In this document: in pieces, positions 35,465 to 44,569 of the stretch
Numbering within the stretch: position 1 is the stretch's first letter
Layout of the letters: each line of letters begins with the position of its first letter
NCBI GenBank assembly: GCA_000381605.1
Contig: KB906758.1
Span: 248,001-312,000, forward strand
Direction of reading: 5' to 3'
DNA: 64,000 nt
Source: Acidobacteriaceae bacterium KBS 89
GTDB lineage: Bacteria > Acidobacteriota > Terriglobia > Terriglobales > Acidobacteriaceae
Notes under the pieces: generated by a model
Told to the model about the DNA's origin: nothing
Databases searched by the model: none
The model's input: the letters and a program-made list of their open reading frames with translations, nothing else
Made by a program: the position numbers and the translations under genes

Positions 35465-36601
35465 TTATTCGATGCTGGCGATCATTGCTGCCAACAGGGC
35501 CGTTCGCGGAACCAGGTGCTCGATGACGACTGACTCGTGCGCGGCGTGAGCACCCTCGCCGACGGCTCCCATTCCGTCGAGCGTCGGTACACCGAGTGCC
35601 GCGGTAAAGTTGCCGTCGGAGCCGCCACCAGTTGCCGCTTCTTCAAGATCAAAGCCAAGTGCTGCTGCGAGGGAACGCGCTTTTTTGAAGAGCGCTATCG
35701 TTCCGGCTTTGCGTTCCATAGGAGGACGATTGATACCACCGGTAATTGTGAGCTTGCACTGCGGGTCGGAGACTTTCAGGCTGCGAAATAATTTTTCGAC
35801 ATAGGCGGCATCGCTTGCCTTCGCGATCCGCACGTCGACTTCGCAGTGGGCGCTTGACGCGACAACATTTGACCGCGTCCCACCAGCGATCACACCACAA
35901 TTCACCGTCAATTTGCGCGCCAAATTTGTGAAGCCAGAGATGGTTTGGATCAGTTTTGCGAGTTCGAGGATAGCGGAGTGGCCACGCTCGAAGTCGACCC
36001 CACTGTGTGCTGATACTCCGGTTACCTGCACATCATAGTGGCCAACGCCCTTGCGGGCAGTCTTGTAGGCGAGGCCCTGAGCGGGCTCGAGAACCAACAC
36101 GGCGGCGGATTCCAGCGCGAGGCGCTCCGTAATTGCCCGCGAAATCGGGCTACCCACCTCTTCCTCACTGTTCAAGAGCAGGGTCACTGGGCGAGCTAGT
36201 TTCAGCTCTCGCAATGTGTTGAGTGCGGCGAGGGCGATTACGACTCCGGCCTTCATGTCGAGCACACCGGGGCCCCAGTATCGATGATCTGCTTCGCGCC
36301 ATGGCATTTCACTGAGCGTTCCGATCGGCCAGACAGTGTCGAGGTGTCCAAGGAGTAGGACAGGCTTGCGTGACGACCGCGGAGGGCCGAAGCGGAGTTC
36401 GAGCACATCACCGAATTCGCGCTGTCGATGACGCTTGACGCGTGCGCCTTGTTCGCGTGCCAAGCGTTCGAGTAAGGCCATGGCTGCATTAACTGCTGGC
36501 CGGTCTTCACTTGGGGATTCCTGCTGAACGAGTTCGCGGAGTGTGTCGTGAATCCACGCTTCCTTTTTCTTCACATGACTAAGGATCGTTACGGTGTCCA
36601 T
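35465..36601 (-). CDS. M20-family metallopeptidase (carboxypeptidase G2-like)
   Basis: A 378-residue zinc hydrolase. Metal-site blocks are VLLLGHLDTVWP (His and Asp ligand), GPGVLDMKAGVV (bridging Asp), LLLNSEEEVGS (catalytic Glu-Glu) and a C-terminal EGAHAAHESV (His ligand). The dimerisation domain (about 180-290) is present (VQVTGVSAHSGVDFERGHSAI). No signal peptide is visible, so it is cytoplasmic, unlike secreted carboxypeptidase G2. Related enzymes cleave C-terminal glutamate from folates or act on N-acyl amino acids; the substrate is open. It converges on maf and is divergent from lpxC. Confidence 0.9.
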   Translation of the reverse strand: MDTVTILSHVKKKEAWIHDTLRELVQQESPSEDRPAVNAAMALLERLAREQGARVKRHRQREFGDVLELRFGPPRSSRKPVLLLGHLDTVWPIGTLSEMPWREADHRYWGPGVLDMKAGVVIALAALNTLRELKLARPVTLLLNSEEEVGSPISRAITERLALESAAVLVLEPAQGLAYKTARKGVGHYDVQVTGVSAHSGVDFERGHSAILELAKLIQTISGFTNLARKLTVNCGVIAGGTRSNVVASSAHCEVDVRIAKASDAAYVEKLFRSLKVSDPQCKLTITGGINRPPMERKAGTIALFKKARSLAAALGFDLEEAATGGGSDGNFTAALGVPTLDGMGAVGEGAHAAHESVVIEHLVPRTALLAAMIASIE

Positions 36602-36752
36602 GCACGGATGTTATAGCGATCAAATGAATTAGTTCCACTTTTGGCGAGGCAAAAAGTGGTCAGTTCCCGGAGAGAGTGTGGCATATTTGACACAGTACGT
36701 GTTTCTCGATCGCATGTAGTCTTGTTGATGGTTTTGCTGGAGATATCGCTTC

Positions 36753-37670
36753 GTGGCCTTGGAAGCTCATTTTGAGCACACGATACGTTCGGAGATAGAG
36801 TTCAGTGGCGTCGGCTTGCACAGCGGTGCTCCCGTCTCGATGCGATTGATCCCGGCGCCGGCTGGATCTGGTATCGTCTTTCGACGCATAGACTTAGATA
36901 ACTTTGAGATTGCGGCAGTGGGGCGCAATGTTGCCAAGGTAAGCTATGCGACGAGCTTGATGCGGCAGAGCGTGCTGATTTCTACTACAGAACATCTGCT
37001 TTCTGCGCTGATTGGATATGGTGTGGATAACGTGATTGTCGAGGTGGACAATCTTGAAGTGCCCATCCTGGACGGGAGCTCGCTGCCCTATGTTCAGGCT
37101 TTTCAATCAGTTGGATTGAAACAGCAGAGGCGAAAGCGGGAGTATCTGAAGATTTTGAAAGAGGTTGAGGTGCGGGAGGGATCCAAGTTTATCGGGGTCT
37201 ATCCGGGGTCGGGGTACCGGATCCAATATACGATCGACTTCCCTCAACCCATTGGTTATGAGATGTTTACGGTGGACCTGGCGACGGGTGATTACATCAA
37301 TTTGATTGCTCCTGCGCGGACTTTCGGGTTTAAAGAAGATGAGGCGATGTTGCGGGACATGGGGCTGATCCGCGGGGCTTCGCCGGATTGTGCCATTATT
37401 TTGTCGCGGCAACGTGTTGAAAATGGGCCACTTCGGTTTAATGACGAGTTTGTACGGCATAAGGTGCTGGATTTAATTGGGGATCTGGCGCTGGCGGGGC
37501 GGAGAATTCAGGGACGGGTGGTGGCTGAGAGGGCTGGGCATGCGATGCATACTGCTCTTGTGCAACGACTTATGAGAGACCGGTCGGCGTGGGAGCTGGC
37601 TCATGGGTATGATGAGGTGGCCGAGCCAGAGCCTCTTCTTGGGCGGCTACAACCAGCGACGGTGTCCTAA
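36753..37670 (+). CDS. lpxC: UDP-3-O-acyl-N-acetylglucosamine deacetylase LpxC
   Basis: A 305-residue zinc enzyme, the committed step of lipid A synthesis. Zn ligands and catalytic residues are visible: Glu80 and His81 in STTEHLLSAL, His236 and Asp240 in RHKVLDLIGD, and His263 in RAGHAMHTAL. The hydrophobic-passage region and the FGFKEDEAMLRDMGLIRGAS block are standard. The start is a GTG at 36753 with GGAGAT about 12 bases upstream. It confirms a lipopolysaccharide-type outer membrane. Length is normal. Confidence 0.96.
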   Translation: MALEAHFEHTIRSEIEFSGVGLHSGAPVSMRLIPAPAGSGIVFRRIDLDNFEIAAVGRNVAKVSYATSLMRQSVLISTTEHLLSALIGYGVDNVIVEVDNLEVPILDGSSLPYVQAFQSVGLKQQRRKREYLKILKEVEVREGSKFIGVYPGSGYRIQYTIDFPQPIGYEMFTVDLATGDYINLIAPARTFGFKEDEAMLRDMGLIRGASPDCAIILSRQRVENGPLRFNDEFVRHKVLDLIGDLALAGRRIQGRVVAERAGHAMHTALVQRLMRDRSAWELAHGYDEVAEPEPLLGRLQPATVS

Positions 37671-37776
37671 TTTTGTGGTGAACCGCGTGGTTTTTGATGG
37701 TGATTTTGTGGTGGATTCGTGGTGAAGCTGTGGTGATTGGTGTGGTGGATTTTGCCGCTTCCGGGTGGGGGTGGTG

Positions 37777-38259
37777 ATGAGGGCGATGGCGGCGATTGCC
37801 CTCGGGTCAAATTTGAAGTCTGAGTTCGGGGACCGGGAGGCCAGCCTTCGGGAGGCCGTGAGACGGATCGGCGCGCTGGGTGAGGTGCGGAAGGTTTCGT
37901 CGTTTTATGACACAGAGCCGGTCGGGTATGTGGAGCAGCCTCGGTTTTTGAATGGGGCGCTGTTGCTCGAGACGGATTTGGAACCAAGAACGCTGATGCG
38001 CGAGTTGCTCAGAGTGGAGCGAGCGATGGGGCGGGAGCGTGAGGGTGCGATTGCGAAGGGACCGCGGGTGATCGATCTTGATTTGCTTCTGTATGGGGAT
38101 TGGGTGCTATGGGCGGAGGAGCTGGTACTGCCACATCCGCGAATGGAAGAGCGCCGGTTTGTGCTGGAGCCGTTGGTGGAGATTGCGCCGGAGTGGATGC
38201 ATCCAGTGCTTGGGGTGACGGTGCGGGAGATGCTGGCTGGATTGAGCAGCGATTCCTGA
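37777..38259 (+). CDS. folK: 6-hydroxymethyl-7,8-dihydropterin pyrophosphokinase (HPPK)
   Basis: A 160-residue enzyme of folate synthesis. Signature elements are AAIALGSNLKSEFGDREASL, KVSSFYDTEPVGYVEQPRFLNGAL, RVIDLDLLLYG and LPHPRMEERRFVLEPL. The start is placed at the ATG at 37777 (MRAMAAIALGSN); GTG at 37765 and ATG at 37786 are alternatives, and the surrounding sequence is too G-rich to choose by ribosome binding site. The gene may follow lpxC in one transcript (106-base gap). Its role in folate synthesis is worth linking to the CADD-family gene at 50329. Confidence 0.94.
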   Translation: MRAMAAIALGSNLKSEFGDREASLREAVRRIGALGEVRKVSSFYDTEPVGYVEQPRFLNGALLLETDLEPRTLMRELLRVERAMGREREGAIAKGPRVIDLDLLLYGDWVLWAEELVLPHPRMEERRFVLEPLVEIAPEWMHPVLGVTVREMLAGLSSDS

Positions 38260-38309
38260 TCACTGATCGTCCCCCGCAGTGAGGCCGGGGTAGCAGAGAA
38301 CAACATTCT

Positions 38310-38410
38310 GCAGAAGACCCACAAGCTGCGTTTTTCGCAATGCACGACGCGAATCATAGAGCGCGTGTAGCCATTCGATCCCAAGTTGGGAGCCATAGAC
38401 GAGTGCTTCG
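38310..38410 (+). other. Possible relic of a VWFA-gene 3' end
   Basis: The stretch CAGAAGACCCACAAGCTGCG and the bases after it resembles the coding sequence at about 39990-40030 near the end of the VWFA gene (CCGAAGACCCAGAGGCTGCG). Translated, ILQKTHKLRF compares with IPPKTQRLRF. A one-base shift later, AMHD-type residues compare with AIRD. It may be the decayed tail of a paralogue. The match is short and could be chance. Confidence 0.3.
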
Positions 38411-38508
38411 GTGGGATCAAATGTTTAAGGTTGGTGCCGGCTTTCTCTGATGAGACAATGAACGGCGGCAAGACGTCCAAGATGGGAAGCTGCAGAGGAA
38501 GATCGCTT

Positions 38509-40137
38509 ATGCATTTTTGGCGAGGCATCGCTTTGTTCTGCCTGGCGTATGGGTCAGGGGTTTTGGTGGCTCAGGCTCCAGCGCCGCCCGAAGTGCTGCA
38601 TGTGAGCTCGCAGCTTGTGGTGCTGGATGCTACGGTGCTGGACAAGGCCGGGCACGTTGTTACGCAGTCGCTGGGGCGCGACGATTTTCTGATTGAGGAG
38701 AACAAGAAGCCGCAGGAGATCTATTCCTTCGAGTCGGCTGCGGATCATATTGCTGCTGCAGCGAGCGGGAATGCGGAGAAGTCGCCGAAGCTGATCTTCG
38801 TGCTCGATGAGTTGAATTATGCGTATCAGCCGTTCGGCGGCTCTTCCTGGAATGTGATGGAGCAGCTCAATCAGTGTGTTTACGAGAGGCAGGAGTTGCT
38901 GGCTTACCTTAAGGACCAGCCGGAGACGCTACAAGAGTCTGCGGAGGTATTGAGTCTGACCCACCACGGGTATCGCGTTCTGGTAGCGCCAACGCGTGAT
39001 CGCAGTATTCTTCTTGACCGGGTGGGCAAACACGATCCTGGACTGGGTTCGCCGTTTCGCGACTACCTGGAGGAGACGGGGGGTGGGTCACAGATGTCTC
39101 ACGACTATACGTTGACCAGGGATTCGCTGGGGGCGCTTTGGGCGCTGGCGCTGCAGCAGCGGAGTATGCCGGGCCGTAAGATTGTTGTCTGGCTAGGTTA
39201 TGGCGGCCCATCGGGGGCGCAGCTGGACCGGCCCAGGCACGGCGACCATATGGCGGTGGTGGGTGCACAGCCATATCAACGGGTGATCGCAGATCTACTG
39301 ATGGAGGCGCGGATCACGTTAGATGTCTTAGTCCCGGGAGGCGGTGGACAGCCGCCTGCAGTCAACCCGAATGCTATTGTGCAACAGATTAACAACTATC
39401 GTTTCGAGAGCGATTTCGGTTTTAGCGGATATATTGCTTCGACAGGCGGGCAGATCAAGAGAAGCAACGACGTTCGTGGCGAGATACAAGCCTCTGTGAA
39501 TTATGGTAGGTCGTATTACACGATGAGTTACCGGCCATCGAACCACGATTTCAATGGCGACTTTCACCGGATACGCGTGACGGTGAAGGACCATCCTGAG
39601 TGGACGGTGCTTACGAAGGCGGGTTACTACGCGATGAAGTTCGGCGGCGAGGTGGACGTCGAGCATCAACAGGTGTCTGATTTGAGTATCGCAACGTTTG
39701 AACCTATGCCTTTCACCGGCATCGGCGCGACGCTCCTGAAGATCGAGCGCATCAAGGGCACCGATGGTGCACGCTTTACCTTCCGACTGGACTCCGATGA
39801 CCTGCAGTGGCGTACCGACGCGACGGCGAAGAAACGCGAGGCTGACATTGCTGTTTCGGGCGCTGCGCTGGGATCGGTGTTTGCGAAGGGTACGCTCTCC
39901 TCGGAGATTGCGACGTGGAAGCTGAGTGTGCCGCTTGAGACGGACAAGATGCCGATCCACTCGGAGGTTTCGGTCACAATCCATATTCCACCGAAGACCC
40001 AGAGGCTGCGCTTTGCAATACGCGACACCGCGAATGGCCGCATGGGAACAGTCGATCTGAAGCCGGAGGCTATGATGAGCGCGCTGGTGACGGATGCTCC
40101 CACATCGACGCTGCAACCCCGCAAGCCTGTGCAGTAG
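38509..40137 (+). CDS. VWFA-related acidobacterial secreted protein
   Basis: A 542-residue exported protein of the VWFA-related family characteristic of Acidobacteria. The start at 38509 (MHFWRGIALFCLAYGSGVLVA) follows AGAGGAAG and begins a signal peptide. The N-terminal block VSSQLVVLDATVLDKAGHVVTQSLGRDDFLIEENKKPQEIYSFE (a beta-sandwich) precedes the vWA-like domain, starting PKLIFVLDELN (about 90). In that domain the strict MIDAS D-x-S-x-S is replaced by D-E-L-N, as is usual in this group. A later SYRPSNHDFNGDFHRIRVTVK block is also family-typical. The function is unknown; it is probably surface adhesion or protein binding. The gene is followed by a repeat-bearing gap and the orphan permease. 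Confidence 0.88.
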   Translation: MHFWRGIALFCLAYGSGVLVAQAPAPPEVLHVSSQLVVLDATVLDKAGHVVTQSLGRDDFLIEENKKPQEIYSFESAADHIAAAASGNAEKSPKLIFVLDELNYAYQPFGGSSWNVMEQLNQCVYERQELLAYLKDQPETLQESAEVLSLTHHGYRVLVAPTRDRSILLDRVGKHDPGLGSPFRDYLEETGGGSQMSHDYTLTRDSLGALWALALQQRSMPGRKIVVWLGYGGPSGAQLDRPRHGDHMAVVGAQPYQRVIADLLMEARITLDVLVPGGGGQPPAVNPNAIVQQINNYRFESDFGFSGYIASTGGQIKRSNDVRGEIQASVNYGRSYYTMSYRPSNHDFNGDFHRIRVTVKDHPEWTVLTKAGYYAMKFGGEVDVEHQQVSDLSIATFEPMPFTGIGATLLKIERIKGTDGARFTFRLDSDDLQWRTDATAKKREADIAVSGAALGSVFAKGTLSSEIATWKLSVPLETDKMPIHSEVSVTIHIPPKTQRLRFAIRDTANGRMGTVDLKPEAMMSALVTDAPTSTLQPRKPVQ

Positions 40138-40172
40138 GAGTGGCGGGGCGTTCAACGACTCGGATTTGATTT

Positions 40173-40239
40173 CACAAATTGCTTGTGCTGGCGGAGGGCC
40201 TCTGCTTTACGGCTGCGGGAGTCAACGTGCACAGCTTTT
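40173..40239 (+). repeat. 66-base repeat flanking the permease, copy 1
   Basis: This copy lies in the 311-base gap 40138-40448, which otherwise shows no gene. It starts CACAAATTGCTTGTGC, passes through CTCTGCTTTACGG and ends CAACGTGCACAGCTTTT. It matches the copy at 42927-42992 in the same order and orientation. The two copies bracket the permease gene. A short GC hairpin is possible in the centre. Confidence 0.6.
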
Positions 40240-40448
40240 CACTCCGGCCTTCGACGGAGTGGAGCGCACGCCTCGCGCAAAGGTTTCGTGATGAATGGGG
40301 CACCCAGTTAGCGATGCAGGAACGGGTGTGGTTGGGTCACTAAGGTGGGACCGAAGCCTCAATTCTGAGTATTTCTCTTTTGTGTGAGTCGATTTTGCGT
40401 CAACATGAGTTAGGCCGAGGTCTATTTCTGTTTTGGGGGTCGGACGCC

Positions 40449-42866
40449 GTGGAGACTTTTCTTAGAGACATGCGCTATGCGCTGCGGCAGTTGGGTAAGG
40501 CGCCGGGATTCGCGATCGCTGCAGTGCTGACTCTCGCCCTGGGGATAGGGCCCAATGCGGCGATCTTCAGCGCGGTGTATACGCTGCTGCTGCAATCGCT
40601 GCCGTTTCAGAGTGCGGAACGGATTGTCGGGATCTATGAGACGCACCCGCAGGTGGCGGGCGGGACGGAGGCTACGTTTCCGGACTATCTGGACTGGCGG
40701 ACGCAGCAGAAGAGCTTCGAACAGATTGCGGCTTACTCGACGCTTTCGCCGGAGACGATGTCGCTGGTTGTCGATGGACGCGCGGAGCAGGTGCACAAGG
40801 TGCTGGCGTCGGGTAATTTCTTTTCGCTGCTCGGAGCGGCGCCGCAGATTGGGCGCACCTTTGTGGAGCAGGACGATTCTGCGGGGAATAACCACGTTGC
40901 GGTACTGAGCTCGGAGGCGTGGCAACGATATTTTGGCCGCGACCCCGGTGTGCTGGGGCGAACTGTCGATTTGAATGGCGATACGTATACCGTCGTCGGA
41001 GTGCTGGCGCCGGGTGCGGCTTATCCGGCGGAGGGAGAGGTGTGGCTGCCGCTTTCGTTGCTGAGCAAACCGGAGCAGTCGTCTCGGGTGTGGCATACGG
41101 TCAATGTGCTGGGGAGGCTTCGACCTGGCGTTTCGCTGGCGGAGGCGCGTGCCGATATGCAGACGGTGGCGGCGCGACTGGCAATGAGCTATCCGGCCAC
41201 GAATGGGACCATCGGGGTCGAGATTCGTCCGTTGCGCGATCAGCTTGTCGGGGCGATTCGCCCGGCGATGCTGAACCTTATGGGCGCGGTGGTGCTGGTG
41301 TTGTTGATTGCGTGTGCGAATGTCGCGAACCTGTTGTTGGTGCGGGCGATGACGAATCGCCGTGAGGTCGCGGTTCGGCAGGCGCTTGGAGCCAGCGGCC
41401 GCAGATTGTTTGGAGAGTCTCTTGCGCTGACGCTGATTCTTTGCCTACTTGGAGGTGCCCTGGGGACTGTGTTTGCTGCGGTGACGCTGCCGCTACTGCG
41501 CGTGGCGCTCTCGCACACGGCGGGCGTGGACCACGCGTTGATTCAATCGATCCGATTGAGCACGCCGGTTCTGCTGGCGACGCTTGGTGTATGTACGCTG
41601 ACGGCGATTGTCTTCGGTCTGCTGCCTGCGGTGAAGAGACCGCGCGAACTGGCGACTGCGCTTCGACCGGGAGATCGAAGCAGTACGGGCGTGCAGAGCA
41701 AGAGCTTGCTGATCGGTGCAGAGATTGCGATCGCAGCGGCGGTGCTGTTTACCGGTGCTCTGCTGCTGCGCAGCTTCCAGAGACTTGCAGCGGTCGATCC
41801 TGGTTTTCGGACGGATCATCTGTTGAGTTTCGAGATGACTCTTCCGGGCCCGCGGTACCAGGATGGTGCCCCGGAGACGAACCAATTCTACGAAGAACTG
41901 CTGGAGAAGGTCGGACACGCGCCGGGTGTGGTGTCGGTTGCGAGCACGACGCAGCTCCCGCTGAATAGTTCGCGGTCCATGACGCGCTTTCTGATTGCCG
42001 GCGCGCCGCGGCCTGCGCCCGGAACATTTCCGATGACGCAGTTTAGGTCGGTCAGTCCGGGGTTCTTCCATACGATGGGGCTTGGGCTTAAGCAAGGAAG
42101 AACCTTCGAGCAGAAGGACATTGAGGGCAACACAGGTTTCTTTGTTGTGAACCAGGCGTTTGCGGATCACTATCTGGCGGGCAGAAACCCTGTGGACACG
42201 AGCCTTCTGCTGGGCGTGATGAGTCCGCAGCCGACGAAGATCCCGATCTATGGGGTTGTGGCGAATGCCCGCGAGCTGGGTGTGACGACGGAGACGCAGC
42301 CGGTGATTTATCTGCCGGGGTTCGGGCTGCACGCGGTCCTGCTGGTGCGCACAAATATCGAACCGCAAGGTGTGATCGCGGCGGTGCGTGCGGCGGTGCG
42401 GGAGATCGATCCGCGGCAGCCGATCTATCACGTGCAGACGATGGATGAGGTGTTGTCGGACTCGGTTGCGCGGCAGAGGGTGACGACGATTCTGTTCGAC
42501 ATCTTTGCTTTGCTGGCGCTCATGCTGGCTGGTGTCGGGATGTATGGTGTGCTGGCGTATTCGATTGCCCAGCGTACGCGGGAGATTGGTCTTCGGATCG
42601 CAGTGGGGGCGACGAGGGGAGATGTTGTACGGTTGGTGCTTCACCAGGCGGCTTGGCCTGCGGTGTTGGGGCTGCTTGCGGGTGGTGGTGTTGCATTCGC
42701 GGTGGCACGAGTACTGGGCAGCGTGCTGTTTGGGACCAACAGTATCGATGCGGTTTCGATTGCGATTACGGTTGGGGGAGTTCTTTCGATATCAGTTGCG
42801 GCTACGATACTTCCGGCGCGTCGTGCTGCCTTGGTGGATCCGATGGAGGCTCTTCGAGCGGAGTAA
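40449..42866 (+). CDS. ABC-type orphan permease of the ADOP family (FtsX/MacB-like)
   Basis: A protein of about 805 residues with two MacB_PCD-FtsX units. Unit one has the first helix APGFAIAAVLTLALGIGPNAAIF, a long periplasmic domain (about 45-250), then three helices (ANVANLLLVRAMTNRREVAVRQALG). Unit two begins near 400 (RSLLIGAEIAIAAAVLFTGALLLRSF in outline) and ends with ALLALMLAGVGMYGVLAYSIAQRTREIGLRIAVGA. This size and order are those of the acidobacterial duplicated orphan permeases, which lack an adjacent ATPase gene, as here. They may export macrolide-like molecules or lipoproteins, or act in signalling. The start GTG at 40449 (VETFLRDMRYALRQL) is preferred; the frame opens at 40380. 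Flanked by a 66-base repeat. Confidence 0.9.
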   Translation: METFLRDMRYALRQLGKAPGFAIAAVLTLALGIGPNAAIFSAVYTLLLQSLPFQSAERIVGIYETHPQVAGGTEATFPDYLDWRTQQKSFEQIAAYSTLSPETMSLVVDGRAEQVHKVLASGNFFSLLGAAPQIGRTFVEQDDSAGNNHVAVLSSEAWQRYFGRDPGVLGRTVDLNGDTYTVVGVLAPGAAYPAEGEVWLPLSLLSKPEQSSRVWHTVNVLGRLRPGVSLAEARADMQTVAARLAMSYPATNGTIGVEIRPLRDQLVGAIRPAMLNLMGAVVLVLLIACANVANLLLVRAMTNRREVAVRQALGASGRRLFGESLALTLILCLLGGALGTVFAAVTLPLLRVALSHTAGVDHALIQSIRLSTPVLLATLGVCTLTAIVFGLLPAVKRPRELATALRPGDRSSTGVQSKSLLIGAEIAIAAAVLFTGALLLRSFQRLAAVDPGFRTDHLLSFEMTLPGPRYQDGAPETNQFYEELLEKVGHAPGVVSVASTTQLPLNSSRSMTRFLIAGAPRPAPGTFPMTQFRSVSPGFFHTMGLGLKQGRTFEQKDIEGNTGFFVVNQAFADHYLAGRNPVDTSLLLGVMSPQPTKIPIYGVVANARELGVTTETQPVIYLPGFGLHAVLLVRTNIEPQGVIAAVRAAVREIDPRQPIYHVQTMDEVLSDSVARQRVTTILFDIFALLALMLAGVGMYGVLAYSIAQRTREIGLRIAVGATRGDVVRLVLHQAAWPAVLGLLAGGGVAFAVARVLGSVLFGTNSIDAVSIAITVGGVLSISVAATILPARRAALVDPMEALRAE

Positions 42867-42926
42867 GAAGCTCTTGAACAAGCAGCGATGGCGGGTGCAT
42901 CGGTGATGGTTGAGAGAGACCCTCAG

Positions 42927-42992
42927 CACAAATTGCTTGCGCCCTAATGGGGCTTCTGCTTTACTGCGGCGCGAGCCAACATGCAGAGCTTT
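42927..42992 (+). repeat. 66-base repeat flanking the permease, copy 2
   Basis: CACAAATTGCTTGCGCCC, then GGGGCTTCTGCTTTAC, ending CAACATGCAGAGCTTT. It aligns base for base with 40173-40239. The inner GCCCTAATGGGGC can form a small hairpin. The last 12 bases of this copy overlap the first codons of the broken DUF2157-type gene, so the repeat may be its leader. Confidence 0.6.
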
Positions 42993-44536
42993 GAGCGGTA
43001 TCTGGTTCGGCGGCGTGGTGCGGGACTGATTGATGAGGCTACTGAGTCGGCGATTCGTGCGTATGAGAGTGCGGAGGCGCAGCCGAGTGGACGGCGATGG
43101 CAGGTGATTCTTGCGCTTGTTCTGGGTAGGATTTGCTGGGTGCGGGGTTCTGCTCTTTGTTGCGGCGAACTGGGATGATGTGTCACCGGGTTGGCGGCTG
43201 ACTCTGGTGTTGGGAATGCTGGCGCTGTTTCATGGAGCGGGAGTTCTTGCCAAGGAGCGCTTCGCAGGGTTTGCGACGACGATGCATGCGCTGGGGACGG
43301 TTGCGGCGGGTACGGCGATTGCGCTGGTGGGACAGCTTCAACATGCAGGAGCACTGGCCGGCGGCGGTGATGCTGTGGGCGCTGTTGCGCGGTGGCGGGA
43401 TGGTTGCTGCTGGGCGATCAGTTTCAGCAGACGCTGCTGCTGGTGCCTGCCTGGCTGATCTCGGAGTGGATGGATCGTGCGAGTGTTTACCAGGGTTCCG
43501 GGGTTTATCTTGCGCGGATGATTGCGGTGCTGGCTGCGGTTTATCTGACGGCGTTTCTGCATTCGTGGAGGCGAGCGGTGTTTGGGATTCTGTTCGGTGT
43601 TTCGGCGGTTGATTTGTGCGTGAGCGTTCGGATGCTGGCCGATGGCTGGCAGTATTACGGCTATGGCTTTGGACGACATGATTGGGGCTTTCTGCCGTGG
43701 CATCTGCGTGTGACTGCATTTGTGATTCTGCTGTTGACGGTGGGATTTGGGTGGTTTGTTGGCAAGCAGAGTCTGGTTCCTGCCGGTGTTATTGTGGTGA
43801 TGGCATTTGTGTTGCCATGGGCGCAGACGGTTGTTGCGTCGGATGGGTGGAACGGACAGACGTGGAAGCGTGAAGAAAGCAAGGTGCTGATCAACTATGG
43901 CATCGCAGCGTTCGCGTTGACAGTGATGTGGTTTTACTTCTCGAGCATTATGGACAAGCTGGGGCGGTCGCTGGGATTGATTGTGCTTGGTGTTCTGTTT
44001 CTGGCGGGCGGGTGGTTGCTGGGGACGATGCGGAGGAAGCTAGTGGGAAACATTCCGGAGGACGGCATGACGCGACGGAACCGAGGCGCGGTGTTGCTGG
44101 TGGTGCAGCTTGTGCTGGTGCTGAGTATTGCGGGGAAGTATTTGTATGAACGGAAGGTTTGTCCGCGGGTGTGGGTGAGGACGGCTCAGATTGATCCGAA
44201 TCTGCCGTTTCGGGGAAGAAACCTTGCGCTGCGGCTCGTCGTGGATGCGTGTGCGCTGCCTCATGTTGAAGGACGATACATCGCATTGATCGAGGTCCGA
44301 TGTCCGAGATGTGGAACTGGAGAGTGAAGCCCGAGGCGAAAGATGGCAGGCTCGTGGTGACGGTGCTCTCGGACCCTGCGGATTACTTCATCGGGGATCG
44401 GGCTAAGGGGCCGTTTCCACTGAAGCCGAAGGAGGAGTTGTGGGTGGAGGTGACGGTGCCTCCGACTGGGCCTCCGCAACCGATCCAATTGGCGATTTCG
44501 AGCGATGCCGGGTTCAACCCTTTGGTTATTCGGTAG
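42981..44536 (+). pseudogene. DUF2157/GDYXXLXY-type membrane protein gene, broken by about four frame shifts
   Basis: One protein is spread over several frames. MQSFERYLVRRRGAGLIDEA to WQVILALVLG lies in the frame starting 42981. GFAGCGVLLFVAANWDDVSP to GTAIALVGQ lies in the frame at 43111. FNMQEHWPAAVMLWALL lies in a third frame, and GWLLLGDQFQQTLLLVPAWL to GRYIALIEV is in the frame of 43392. WNWRVKPEAKDGRLVVTVLS to NPLVIR lies from 44300. Joined, they give a DUF2157 domain followed by a membrane part and a GDYXXLXY-like tail. The breaks fall near 43126, 43335, 43388 and 44300. The real protein has many membrane helices and no known function. Either the gene is dead or several base calls are wrong. 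Confidence 0.75.
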
Positions 44537-44569
44537 AGCGTGGCTGGGTGTGATCTCCTGCAACGGCTA

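Noticed and set aside
36687..36720. TTGACA before lpxC as a sigma-70 promoter
   Set aside because: No acceptable -10 hexamer at 16-18 bases; nearest candidates lie at 19 and 22.
37905..38528. A 207-residue minus-strand frame over folK and its 3' flank
   Set aside because: Most of it is antisense to folK, a core enzyme; its composition is that of a shadow frame.
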